This document shows positions 22,729 through 33,592 of a stretch of 64,000 nucleotides of DNA, piece by piece. A program made the translations under genes and the position numbers. Source of the DNA: Corynespora cassiicola (taxonomy: Eukaryota > Ascomycota > Dothideomycetes > Pleosporales > Corynesporascaceae); the NCBI GenBank assembly GCA_022059125.1, contig JAEUWY010000004.1:1860001-1924000 (forward strand). The letters run 5' to 3'. A model generated the notes under the pieces. That model made no database searches. It was not told where the DNA came from and saw only the letters and a program-made list of their open reading frames with translations. Each line of letters begins with the position of its first letter. The stretch's first letter is position 1.

Positions 22729-23414
22729 CTAATTTTGGGCAGTGCTGGAAAACTCGCCCTGGTAGTACTAGAAGTATGGTCAGAAATGCTGTTGTGTAGT
22801 CTAATCCATGCAACAGGATGTCGGACATTCAAGAAGGCAACACTCACCTCCTTTACATTCTTTGCCAGCCTCGGGTTGTTCAAGGTTCCCTGGCCGGGTA
22901 TTTTCCATTGATTCACACCCCACCACCATCTCCTCAATCGAGCGCCTACACTCCTGCCGCTGAACTTGGACGACCGATTCAAGTGCCTCCAGCCATTGAG
23001 GACAAGCGTCCAAAGCACGCCTTGCGCAAAGCACATGATCACCTGGACCCGTAAGTTTTTATCCCCACCTGTCATGAACTCCCCGTCAACACGCACCTGA
23101 TCTCTGAATGTTATCCATGCAACACCCTTCCAGCTCTCAGCCCGCTCGATGCTCTTGAGGTAGCTTTGCTCAAAGCGTAGGTCTGGGAGCGGCGGCATGG
23201 TGCTTCTCCTGGGAATGGGGCGCAGTACGCTTATGGGGATCTCGTCTTCCGCGACATCAGAACTGGCATCCGGGTCGGGGTGGGCGTCAAGGTGGACGGG
23301 CTCCTTCTCGGATGCGACGGTGGAGGGGTTCGCATCGTGGCGCGGAGACGGGTGCCGCTTGATGCTTGCGGACTGAAGAATGGAGGTAATCTCGGCGGGG
23401 GCGTCTGAGGCCAT
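22729..23414 (-). CDS. DUF1770 family protein
   Basis: Fungus-specific protein of unknown function. Three minus-strand exons: 23414-23097, 23042-22848 and 22767-22729, 183 residues. Start at MASDAPAEITSILQ; an upstream in-frame extension (to 23513) is Pro/Ser-rich and probably 5' UTR. Family features as I recall them: SILQSASIKRHPSPRHD near the N-terminus, DEIPISVLRPIPRR, LPDLRFEQSYLKSIE, and after the first intron GVLWTLVLNGWRHLNRSSKF and RRWWWGVNQWKIP. The last intron (gtgagt...ctag) joins LAKNVKE to YYQGEFSSTAQN and the stop, matching the family's C-terminus better than reading through. The hydrophobic GVLWTLVLNGW segment may associate with membrane. The first intron is in frame and stop-free (see findings). 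Confidence 0.8.
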
Positions 23415-23660
23415 GATGGTGGACTCAGCAGGGCATGGCAATGGCACTGGGCGGCGGACGAGCGATGATGCGGCCGTGGACCGGGGTGAATGGCTAGGCT
23501 TGGCGTCCGGCACGGAGAAACCTGAGGCGCGCGAGTAGAGCGGACCCCTAGCGATGGCGGGACGGGGCTAGCGCATCGTTCACAAGTCAAGCTCAACCCC
23601 ACGACTTCTCGCCCCAAACCCGCCCACACCCCCCGATTATTGCCCGATTACCTAGCCACC
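23415..23660. promoter_or_regulatory. bidirectional promoter between DUF1770 gene and calcineurin B
   Basis: The start codons of the two outward-facing genes are only 246 bp apart, so their promoters must overlap. GC-rich; no canonical TATA box seen. Confidence 0.5.
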
Positions 23661-24402
23661 ATGGGAAACCAGCCATCCGCGATCCTCGACAACATAGCCT
23701 CGGGCTCGAATTGTACGTGTTGCCGCCACGCCGAGGGGCGCACGCCACAAACCCCTGGTGCCCCTCGCCGCGGGGCTGAAGTGGATGCTGATAGTGTACA
23801 GTCGACCGCGAGGAGGTGGACCGCCTGAGGAAGCGTTTCATGAAGCTGGATAAGGTGCGGAGATTTCAGTGCGCAGGCTACTGTGCTCCGTTGCTAATGC
23901 GCTTGACGTTCACAGGATAATTCAGGCACCATTGAGCGCGACGAATTCCTCGCCCTTCCCCAAATCTCCTCGAACCCGCTTGCCACGCGTATGATTGCCA
24001 TCTTCGATGAGGACGGAGGCGGCGACGTCGACTTTCAGGAATTTGTCTCGGGTCTGTCTGCCTTTAGCAGCAAGGGCAACAAGGAGGAGAAGCTGAGGTT
24101 TGCTTTCCGCGTCTATGATATCGACCGTGACGGCTACATAAGCAACGGAGAGCTCTTCATTGTGTTGAAGATGATGGTTGGAAGCAACTTGAAGGATCAG
24201 CAGCTTCAGCAGGTGCGCATGTCCTTGTCTCGACGGCACCTTCAGCTGTCTGAGCTCCCTCTGCTGACAAATTGGGCAGATTGTCGACAAGACCATCATG
24301 GAGGCTGACCTAGACCGCGATGGCAAGATCAGCTTCGAAGAGTTCACAAAGATGGTGGAGAACACGGACGTGTCCATGAGCATGACCCTGGACCAGTTCT
24401 AG
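23661..24402 (+). CDS. cnaB: calcineurin regulatory subunit B
   Basis: Ca2+-binding regulatory subunit of the Ser/Thr phosphatase calcineurin, which controls stress response, ion homeostasis and hyphal growth. Four exons, 23661-23712, 23802-23854, 23916-24212 and 24280-24402, total 174 residues, the usual length. The N-terminus MGNQPS carries the N-myristoylation Gly. Four EF-hand loops are visible: [36 protein letters not shown] and [12 protein letters not shown], each with acidic residues at the Ca2+-ligand positions. The protein ends in SMTLDQF. Introns are 89, 61 and 67 bp with standard boundaries. Confidence 0.97.
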
Positions 24403-25173
24403 ATTTCCTTCGCGCTCATGATCGACACGGCAAACGGCATTTCTGGGTTTCATTTTGGCGAGGAGTTTGGGGACAAGGCCCCTGGGCAGGGCCTGAAGTA
24501 ACCGATATCCAATACAGGATTTTGAGCTTCTCATTCTACTTGTCCAGCGAAACGTTGATATATGATGGCCCGTGCTGCATGTGACTTTCCCGAAACAAAA
24601 CACCACTAACTACTTAGAACATTATTACAGGCTTGGTCTCTTCTCACGTTGCTTTCTTCTTCTGCGACTTCTAGACTTTCTGTAAATTTGAGTTGAATTT
24701 GAGACGCTGACTTGTCATCAGGATGCAGTCATAGTTCCGCAGGCAATGGGGGAAGGTGTTACGATATCTCTACTATATACTCCACCAGCAATTCACACGA
24801 ATACACCACATCTGAGGGTCGATAGCCGTAAACACCGGTAGCCTAAGAGGCCGCTTCTAGGTTTGCTAAATGGTGGCTTCTTCTGATTGCGGGCCCATCC
24901 TCCTTGTTTAACCGATAACTAAGCATCCACCGATCTGGCATGGTAAACGAACCGCGCCACCTCAGGGCGCTTGAACACCTTGATTGTCTTTGAAAATCAC
25001 CTTCTAAACGCTCCTGAGTGACTTTGAATAGAACGTAGCCATTGTGTGGGGCAGAAACTTCTCCCGCGTTTACATGTTTCGCATATTGCGTCCTTTTGAT
25101 TCTGTCCCTAGACTTTCCAGTCTCCGCTACATCCAGTTTCGGCGCCATTTGATAGATGCAATTATTAATCTAG
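24403..25173. other. intergenic region
   Basis: About 0.77 kb between cnaB and the decayed hydrolase. A 101-codon antisense ORF at 24843-25148 has no family features and is not called. Confidence 0.4.
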
Positions 25174-26150
25174 ACCTCAGAATGAAAGCCAGGAGAAACG
25201 AGCGATCGTCATTAGGAACTCAGACTCGAATGCCGAATACTACACCTCGATTTGCCCTGCTTTCAATAATCACGACTTCTCGACCACCTCCGAAGGATAC
25301 AAGGAAAGAAAATCTTCATTGAAAGGGCCTCGAGACCTGAACGGCCAGAACTCAACTGCAAAATCTCAGGGTTCACTGATCGCCAACTTGAACCGCCTAG
25401 CTTCTACAATGACGTCTACTTTTGCAGAAGACGCCGGTGCAGCTTCGATTGAACACAGCTTCAATAATATTGCAGAACGACCGAATATCATGAATAGTCT
25501 AAAATCCTTTGGTCGCTCTATTTGAGATGACTTAAAAGCCTTGGCCACACCAAAGTCTGACATTTCTGAATACGTTTTGTTTCCAGGAGACACTCAGGTA
25601 ATGCCCCTTCCAGGGGGCGTTAAACTTGGATATGCAGTTTATGGTCATACTGGGGAAAGCACTAATCCAGTGCTATTGCTGTACTTACATGGAACGTCTG
25701 GGAGCCGGTTAGAAGCTAGAAATCTCCACAAGTGGGCACGTTCTCGCCGAACTACTATGATTGCTCCGGAAAGACCTGGTATGGGCACATAATTAAGGTT
25801 TGTGAGGTTGCTCACGTGAAAGCAGGATACGGTGTGTCCACCCCCAAAGAGTTATACTGCCTTGGACTTCGCACGAGACGTTTGGCATCTTCTAGTAAAT
25901 CATCTTGGATACGAGCAATACCACACATATGCTGTGAGCGGCGGTGGCCCATACAGCCTTGGCCTTGCTTGTCTTGCCATAAGGAATGGGTTGAGGGGGG
26001 ATGGGATAATGCGTGGGTCTGCTCCGCTTGATGCAGGCCACAATAAACCGATATGCCGTGACTTGCACTTTAGACTCACTTTTTCCATTCCATGGGCGTT
26101 GAGACGTTGAACTCGAGACCCGGATTATAACAGAAAGAAGCATTTTCGGG
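25174..26150 (+). pseudogene. decayed alpha/beta hydrolase
   Basis: One coherent hydrolase-like reading frame broken in several places. From 25174 the frame runs through RNSDSNAEYYTSICPAFN to a TGA at 25523-25525, then continues in the same frame as LGYAVYGH, LLYLHGTSGSRLEARN (oxyanion region) and APERPG. Next comes either an intron or a stop (ACA TAA), then YGVSTPKE. A C5 run at about 25843-25847 shifts the frame, after which SYTALDFARDVWHLLVNHLG and the nucleophile elbow VSGGGPYSLGL follow in another frame, ending with another TGA near 26108. The first and last stops would each be Trp (TGG) after one G-to-A change. Presumably an inactive member of a fungal-specific alpha/beta-hydrolase family; a sequencing error could explain the frameshift but not all the stops. 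Confidence 0.7.
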
Positions 26151-28038
26151 ACAGGTCCCAGCGGCTGCAAGTAAGTGTCAGTCAAATAATTGAGCGTGCA
26201 CGGGATCCCAAGCAGGATACCTAGGTAGAATTGGCAATGTTTGCCTGGGAGAAGTTGTGAATGAAGGCGAACATCTGAGGCAGGGTTATCATGGCTACGC
26301 GTACTATATGAGAGCCACGGGTCGATGCTGGTGATTTGAATTGGATCGAATCCACTCCAACGAGATAAAATTATACTCCGGTGGCGGCCAGGATTCGAGT
26401 ACCCCGTCATCGGGCGCCTAGTACATGCGGAACCGCATAGCTAATTCAAAGCTTCGGATATTCAAAGGCACCGACCACGTTAGTGTTCAAAACAATTTGG
26501 GAGAACTAGCTGAGACGCTACGGAAGATGTGGGGCAGCTGGTGAAATCACGAGAGGTTATCAAGTGGTGATTAGTTGAGTAGACATTATGGGTTCCTCAG
26601 ATACACTCGCTTCGCACTCATATTAGCCGTACGCCTAGCAATATAGCTGATCGCACATTATTGGGCTCCTTGAACTTGCCACAACCCCCCTGTATACTTT
26701 CTGATATACCTAGCTGAATTGAATCTGAGTTAGCTACGTGTGAACCAACATGTCAGACTAACTTTTGCATGGTATCTTGTGGCGCGAAACGTGCACCAGC
26801 GAAACGCCAGCGGGTAGCGGCTACTAGTAAGGAAATGGCCCTTCTTCTGCCGTCACGCTCTCAGCCAATGGAGGCGTTCGATGCTTCACACAAATGGAGG
26901 AAGGTTCATCTTGGGGGATGGCCCTCCAAATTTGGCAAAGCAAACCACCATACTCGTGCGCTTGCTTCTGCCAGGGGTTATCAGATCCGACCAGATTCCC
27001 CGCTTCTTGGGGCGGCCCTATCATGTGCTAATGCTCTCTCCCGTCACAACCGTGTTTTCGGTGCATTTTAAAATGTGGGGTAACCGGTTCCTTCCGAACA
27101 TGTCTCTGAATATGTTTCATGCCAATCTATGTGTTCGCTTAATGGCAGAGAGGATTGCTCTGGAGAGCGCAGCTGGTACAAGATTGACTAGCTGGCTATC
27201 CAAGTCTCTCACAACGTCCCAACTGGACAGGTCCAGAATGTCAACTCATTCGAAAGGGCAACTGTTCGCTCAGTCTGACGAGACCATGTATGTTGATCAA
27301 CAAGTATGCATAGCCATGCCCAATCGGATCCGCACGATCGCCGCGTAAGCACCGGCCCGAATCCAGACACTCCGTTGATATCCTGAGCGCCCCCAACACC
27401 ACCGTCAACGCCTGCAAGACCACCACGCTTGGAAAGCATGCTGAATACTGTATGGTCTGATTCCTCGCATGGCTGCAGCATCCAGCACAGAGCTGTCTGC
27501 AATACGAGAATGGACTACGTAATGGTGGCCAGTCGACAAAGGGCGGTCAGGAGACCGTCAGCTAAGATTCGCAGACATTGTGCTGTGGCTGCACCCAGCC
27601 CTGCGCGAGGATGCAGGGTCAAGGCGTGTCACGAAATGCGGAGCACATGGAGAGCCGATAAGAAGGGGGCAGCTGTGTGTCGCACAGAACTCGGGGCATT
27701 TCAACTCTTCTTTTACTTGCTCCTCCCCTTCTTCTTTTCTTCTTCTTCCTGTTCGCAGTTTGTTTCTTCCTCCCACGCCCAATTGGTCGTCCACGCAGCA
27801 GCAAGAGCCCTTCGCCCCCAAGTGTCCAGGTGCTCAGATACCTAGGTTAGGCTAGGCCGTTCCAAGGGAGCCTACCACGTGACCTCAACATTCATCCCAA
27901 GGTTCGGGAACCGAAACAAGCTTTCAGCGTCAGCGGGTCGGCCCACTTGGCTTAAATTGAGACGCCATACCCCGCGAAATCCACAAAGTTGCACGTTCCT
28001 TTTACAACTGTAGCACCTGTTCCCTCTTGGTGTCTACC
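26151..28038. other. gene-poor region
   Basis: About 1.9 kb without a supported gene. Fragmentary ORFs at 26769-27348 have no recognised features. A pyrimidine-rich run (CTTCTT repeats) is near 27715-27750 and a CCTAGGTTAG motif at 27841. Confidence 0.4.
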
Positions 28039-28337
28039 ATGCCTGGCCAAACTCGCACCCTGGAGAAGATGGTCCTACAAGCCCATAGGGCCAAGGGAGT
28101 ACGTTATCCTACTGCCTCGCAGAAGGACTGCCTCAAGACTTGGTACTCGTATGCGCTGCGGAAAGGCGAGGCCGAGAAGCCACCAAACCCAAGCATCGCA
28201 CAAGAGCATGGAAAGCAGTTCAGAGAAGTCAGGGGCCCGAGCCCTGGAGGCCGGACGTACTTGTAAGGTATCGATCCAAATTCAGAAGAGGCATGGAGCG
28301 CTAGCTGACACAGCACAGGGAGGGTTGGATGTGGTGA
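28039..28337 (+). CDS. small hypothetical protein (80 aa)
   Basis: ATG at 28039 in good context (ctaccATGcc). Two exons, 28039-28262 and 28319-28337, with a 56-bp intron showing gtaagg, a gctgac branch site and cacag, joining RTY to LEGWMW and the stop. The 80-residue product is basic, starting MPGQTRTLEKMVLQAHR, with KTWYSYALRKGEAEKPPN in the middle and no signal peptide. Not recognised. The good start context and intron support a gene, but the evidence is modest. Confidence 0.4.
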
Positions 28338-28741
28338 CTATACAAGACTGTTGATCCAGTGAGATGGTCAAGGATGGGCGGATTATCGTCTGGCGCACAA
28401 ATGGCGTTGATGAGCATATTGACACGAATTGAACTTTATATTGGATTGCAGGATGAAATTGCATGTAACGTGAGGGTTCTTGTCGACTGACTCCTTCCGG
28501 AACTTGCTTCTTTTAGTCGAATCCAGGAATATCCAACCCTCCATTCGAAATGCCCGCACTGTAATGAAATGATTAGTCGAGAAACTGGCGAAGATTCTAC
28601 CCTAACGCTCTAGACACTCACCAAGATTGGGGCATTCTGGCAGTGTTAAAGCTAAGTAAACCGATGGCGCTATTCAGTGACTTGGATCGTAATGCGGATA
28701 TTTGTAAACGGCTAGAAAGCGTAGTTTACGATGCTGAGCAT
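28338..28741. other. intergenic, convergent 3' regions
   Basis: About 0.4 kb between convergent genes. Nothing else seen. Confidence 0.4.
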
Positions 28742-29999
28742 TCAGCTCTGCAAGAAAGCCATGGTCGCGGAGAACATTTCACCGTCGCGGATTCTCAACG
28801 CAACATCAATAGCCGCAGAGACATGGACCTCACCTACGCAGGTAACAAAGCGCACTGGCTCTTCTCTCTGTGCTGATGCACCCATTAGCTTTGCCATAGC
28901 TGTCACCTCGTCCAAAAAGCATTCCCTTGATCCCACAGTTATCAGCGTTCTTTCCACCACTCTCTCATCCCCAGCCGCTACCGAGTGCCAGAAACCTTGT
29001 CCCCATCTCCCAGGATCCTTGCCAGCAGCCCCTAAAAAGTCGCACCAAACCTCGCCCTCGATCGGTTTCCATGCTTGCACAAAGTCGTGCACCCTCCTTG
29101 GATTGATGAAGTCCCATTTCTCGTTTTCTGCATAGCTTTTCCTTGATGTGTCCAAGCTGCACCAGGGGCTCAAAACCACTGCAGAGCCTAGGAACGCGCC
29201 ACTCTTCTTGGAGAAGCGCATAGTATTCGCGAATGGCCACCATCCCTGTGGTCCTTCTCCTTCCTTCAAGGCCGCCAACACACCCAACGTAGCGTTGCCT
29301 CCAGCGGAATCTCCCATCAAGAATATGTCTTGGGGGGATTTGTCGAGGTCTTCGAGTAACACTCGCAGGGCGGCAAGTGACTGCACGAGTTGGCCAGGGT
29401 GGTGTAGGCTCGGAGCAAGTTCGTATTCCAGCACGGCTAGTGTTGGGGCTTTGGCTATAATGGCGCATTCAAGAGCAAGTTCCAACTGCCCCTTTTCCTT
29501 GACAGGGTGCGCGTAGCCGCCTCCATGGAGATAGAACAAGGTACGTTGGTCCGAATTAGAGGCAGAGGCAGAAGGTGGACGGTTTTCGAGCGACGTGGAA
29601 ATCAAATGAAGAACTGCACTCGGTATCTCCCGGTGGATTTTTGACCCTTGCTTCGATGACTGGGGTATTGGAACGTGGACGGTGGCATGGGCCAGCTTGC
29701 GTGAATTGCAGAATTTGGTGATTGCAATTGCGGTTGGAATCTGCACAGCGCGGGCTTGACGGAATGTGATGACCGATGACTGGCTGTGCAGAATTGAGGT
29801 TACAATGGTTCTTTTGAGTCTGCGAAGAGTTCTGTCATGGGCGAGGGCGTAGATGATAGAAAAAATGGCCTTGAAGACTCAACCATTGGTAAGCAGCAGC
29901 AAGCACCGCAAGATAATCATTTTGCTCACTTATCTGTGGAATGTTCCATAGGAACTGCAATTTCTCAAACGCTGTCAACTTGATTTCGGGAACCGTCAT
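28742..29999 (-). CDS. alpha/beta hydrolase, HSL-type (abhydrolase_3)
   Basis: Probable carboxylesterase or lipase-like hydrolase. Minus strand, exons 29999-29930 and 29877-28742 (52-bp intron, gtgagc...ttgag), 401 residues. The short first exon encodes MTVPEIKLTAFEKLQF and reads across into IIFKAIFSIIYALAHD; the unusual GAG acceptor makes exon 1 the least certain part. The catalytic domain shows FYLHGGGYAHP (oxyanion HGGG), VLEYELAP, the nucleophile in FLMGDSAGGNATL, TVGSRECFLDE (acid) and VGEVHVSA (His). The hydrophobic N-terminal helix could be a membrane anchor, as in other fungal members. Substrate unknown. Confidence 0.85.
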
Positions 30000-31308
30000 G
30001 TTGTTCCTAGATCTCAGAAACGAATCGCTATCATGATGAGCAATCTGAACGCCTTGGTTAGGGCGTTGTTCTTACCAGATGTCTGGAATTGAGGTACTGT
30101 TTCTCGGTCGTCGTTTGTGGCTAGCGTATGAGATATGTTGACCACAAGACGGGGAGGGTGGAGAGAACGACAAGCCAGACGGATGGACGTCGTCGGGGCG
30201 AGGTTTATTTAGTACCAAGATCTGACTTAGCCGAGGTATAGACATGATTGTTCGATCGAGTTGCTCCTCCTTCGATCCAATGAGGGAAGTTACGATGGTG
30301 TTGGTACGCACTAGCGTTAGCTTATATGGTAACCTCAGAGATGGCATTCTGATCCATTTTTTTACCCTCATTCCATGATGGTGCCAACGATCCTACGCAA
30401 CATCTGCGTTCTACGCTACAAGCCTGTGCGCTTTTTACGTGGCGTACACGGGGATTAGTGGGTGCATTGTGTTGGTTCTTTTGTGTCGAGCAGCACTTCC
30501 ATGCCCATGCCTGGCCAAGCGCCTACCTTCCTATTTCGGTAGGTAGGGAGGGTAAATGAGGTCTGTATGCCACTCACGTGATATGTCAACCCACGTGCTT
30601 TCGCTGAGCGAAGGCGCCCACTGGTAGCTACCTAGCCTAGGTACAACTACCTACCTAGTACCTAGGTAGCATCATGACGTGAAAATGAACAAGTGTCGTC
30701 TCGTGTTGAATTGCCCATAGCACACCAAGATCAATAGGTAATTTGGGAGACCGGGCTTAAACCTTGGTGGCTCCAAGCCCAAGGTGGGCATAAACATATT
30801 TTGTTCGTATACATGTTTATGAAGGCTTGAGTCGCATAATTGCCTGCAAATTAGCCACGGTGAACCCCATGGGGACGGTCGGTAGTTCAAGCGATGCAGG
30901 TTCCCAATTTGCCGGTTTTATTTTCATTTCTTCTGTGCCACGGCCGCATGGTCCCCATTCGTCGATGGTCCATGGAAGATATCGCCATTATCCTTAGCTG
31001 AGACCAACGCCCCATGATCCACATCTCGCCCAGGCTGAGTTTTGCGTCTCAATGCGGGCTCATTCATTCATATGCGGTACAATTGGGAAAGCGACTTATA
31101 GAAGGGGTGCGGATCTTCTGGAATTACCCAGAAAGTGGGTGTGATTTTCAGGTCACAATTTACTTAATCTAAAAGGACGCCGAGCTGTGTACGAATCGAG
31201 GAATGCCAATATACATACATGCAAGATGGAGGCGTTCTCCACATCCTACTTGAGGGTTGGGATCCCACCGTCCAGGCTCTCATAGCACACAGCACTTTCC
31301 AATCTGTC
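30000..31308. other. intergenic region with CTAGGTA repeats
   Basis: About 1.3 kb between divergent genes. It holds the inverted repeat listed separately at 30627-30670; otherwise nothing supported. Confidence 0.4.
30627..30670. repeat. inverted repeat built from CTAGGTA units
   Basis: GCTACCTAG at 30627-30635 is the exact inverse of CTAGGTAGC at 30662-30670, with further CCTAGGTA/TACCTA units between. It could form a hairpin. The core octamer CCTAGGTA recurs elsewhere in the window (41887, 52668, 52842). Confidence 0.6.
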
Positions 31309-32817
31309 ATGCATCAATCATACATCTCTGCGATCACAACCCTTTCCTTGGTCTTGTTGACAGGAGTGACGGCGCAGAAATGCCCCGCCATCGCACCAGC
31401 ATTCGAGCCCACGTTCGCGGAGGGTTATTCGGGCCGCGTAGTAGTCAACGGGCTGAAGTATCCCCGGTCCATGGTATTTGATTCGGTTGGGAACCTTCTT
31501 GTCCTGGAGCAGGCAGGAGGAGGGGTGAGGTGGATAAAATTGAACGACAACGGCGGCACCGACGTTTGCGTTGCGGAAACAAAGCAGCTCATCAACAGCC
31601 CAACTGTAAGTCGTCTTAGTCGTTCATTTGGACCGAAACATATCACAGGAAGTTAGCTCAATCACGGCATTGCCCTTTCTCTCGACGGAAAGACACTTTT
31701 TGTATCCAATGTCGGCAATGCATACGCATACCCGTACAATGCTACGACCGGTACCGTGGGCGCCAGAAAGACTTTGATCACTGGAATGCGCAATGAAGCG
31801 GTCCACTTGACACGATCGCTCTACCCATCACAGAAGGTTCCGGGCTTGTTGCTTGTCCAGCGAGGGTCTGATGGGAACATTGATCCTCCGGCCGCAATCA
31901 TAGAGACGGCACGGAGTCAAATCCGGATTTTCAACATTTCTGAAATCATGCAAAAAGAGACGGAATACGCAAAGGGGGAAGTATTGGCCTGGGGGATCCG
32001 TAACAGCGTGGGGTTTGTCGAGCACCCAATGACGGGTGGTGTGGTACGTCAGACTCTTCTTATCCAGATGCGAAGCTCTTGAGGTGCTGTTTGCCATGGC
32101 TGCAACCATTGCTGACTCGACATGTCCAGTGGTCGGTCGACAATGGGGTTGATGATATGCATCGCGAAGGTCAAGATGTGCACGAGAATAACCCATGCGA
32201 AGAACTGAACTATCTCGGGACTCTGGCGGACCCAAACTCGCCAGAACGAGGGAAGCACTATGGGTATCCGGATTGCTTCCCAGCCTGGGACCCGGCGCCT
32301 TTGCCGAACAATACAAATATCAAGGTCGGAACGCAGTTTCTGATTGGGGATTCTTCGGAGAACCGAACTGATGCCATGTGTGCGAAGAGCATTCCGCCGA
32401 AGCTGTGCTTTGCAAGCCACATGACGCCGCTGGACATCAAGTTCAATGCAGCGGGCGACACGGGATACATTGCGTTCCACGGATCCTCGTAAGTAATATC
32501 GGCTCTGTAGGACATGGTGGACATGTATCATTTGTTTTTTGGGGGGCAGTTTCGCTGACGGCCGGCGTGTGCATAGGGTGCGGACTATACCCGATGGCTA
32601 TCGCGTTAGTAAGGTTGCGTTTGACCCAGCAACTGGCATGCCCAAAGAGCCACCGACGAGCAGAAGTGCTGAGGTGCCAGTCATGTGGAACGCTGATACT
32701 GCCATGTGCGATCACACTCATTGCTTCCGGCCGTGTGGTCTCCAATGGGACAGCAAGGGCCGGCTTTGGATGGCGAGCGATGGGACGAACGAGATCTGGA
32801 TCCTCAATGGTGCATGA
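31309..32817 (+). CDS. secreted glucose/sorbosone dehydrogenase-like protein
   Basis: Predicted extracellular six-bladed beta-propeller of the soluble quinoprotein glucose/sorbosone dehydrogenase (GDSH) superfamily. Four exons: 31309-31605, 31657-32043, 32130-32488 and 32577-32817, 427 residues. Start at MHQSYISAITTLSLVLLTGVTA, a signal peptide; an upstream in-frame ATG at 31219 would bury it. Family motifs: GLKYPRSMVFD, LNHGIALSLDGKTLFVSN across intron 1, AWGIRNSVGFVEHP, GVWSVDNGVDDM across intron 2, LNYLGTL, ASHMTPLDIKFN, AFHGSS into VRTIPDGY across intron 3, and CFRPCGLQWDSKGRLWMASD near the end. Cofactor (PQQ or none) cannot be told by eye. It ends abruptly after EIWIL. Confidence 0.85.
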
Positions 32818-33592
32818 TAGCTGGGAGGCCATGAATCTGTTTGCAGATCAGCAAGACCGTGTAGCGGAATGGAAAAGTCGGTGAGAGGTGTGCAGGCAGG
32901 CCACACGGTGGCATTGGGGGGTACCGTGGAGGGGCGGTGGAGGTGCAGTGGGGGCTGGAGGCGGTGGCAGTCGAGTATTGCCAGTAGGCGTCCTGTCGGT
33001 AGCAGAATGTAGGCCACGCGCGGTAAGCTTGCACCGAGCGGGATTAATCGCGTTGATTCGTGCCTGGGGGGAGGACGGAGAGGACGGGGAGGACGGGCGA
33101 GGTGAGACCAAGGGCGGCGGCGGAGGGGTTAGCTGCACTGAGCGGCGCAGATCCCCACGTCTGCGGCGAAGCGCCTCGGTCTGGCCCCCTCGTATGCGCC
33201 CTCTCGACGCCATCGCGCTCCGTGGGCCATGGGCAAAGCGCAAAGCACTCTGCTGTCGCCGTCGCAATGGGGGCACGCAGTCGAGGGACAGCTGCCCAGT
33301 CCAGCCCGCCGGCTGCGCTGCCAGCGACGTCATGCATCCAAGTCTCGCGAGACCCCACCACCCCTCCTTGTACCATACCAGGCCAGGATCCAGCTCTTGT
33401 GATCCCACCGGCCTGCCCACATATACCACCCAATTCCGCGTAATGCACCCTCCCGCTCGTGTTGCTCTCACCCTCTCTTCTCGCCTCTTGCCCTCGTCTT
33501 TGCCCTCGCACCGCCAGCACGCCTGGCGCCCCGGATAGCCGCAGCCCGCCTCGAGCCGCGAAGCCGCGAAGCCTGGTCGCGCAATCGCCGCC
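32818..33592. other. GC-rich intergenic/promoter region
   Basis: About 0.77 kb, strongly GC-rich with short GGAGGACGG repeats near 33070-33100. Long ORFs on both strands arise from the base composition and have no family features. Contains the promoter of the gene at 33593. Confidence 0.45.

Noticed and set aside
24843..25148. 101-codon minus ORF next to the decayed hydrolase
   Set aside because: No homology features; composition looks random.
26380..26420. tRNA-like T-loop (GGATTCGAGTACC)
   Set aside because: No matching acceptor, D or anticodon arms upstream.
30627..30670. CRISPR or transposon terminal repeat
   Set aside because: Too short, no regular spacers, no transposase ORF nearby; eukaryotic context.
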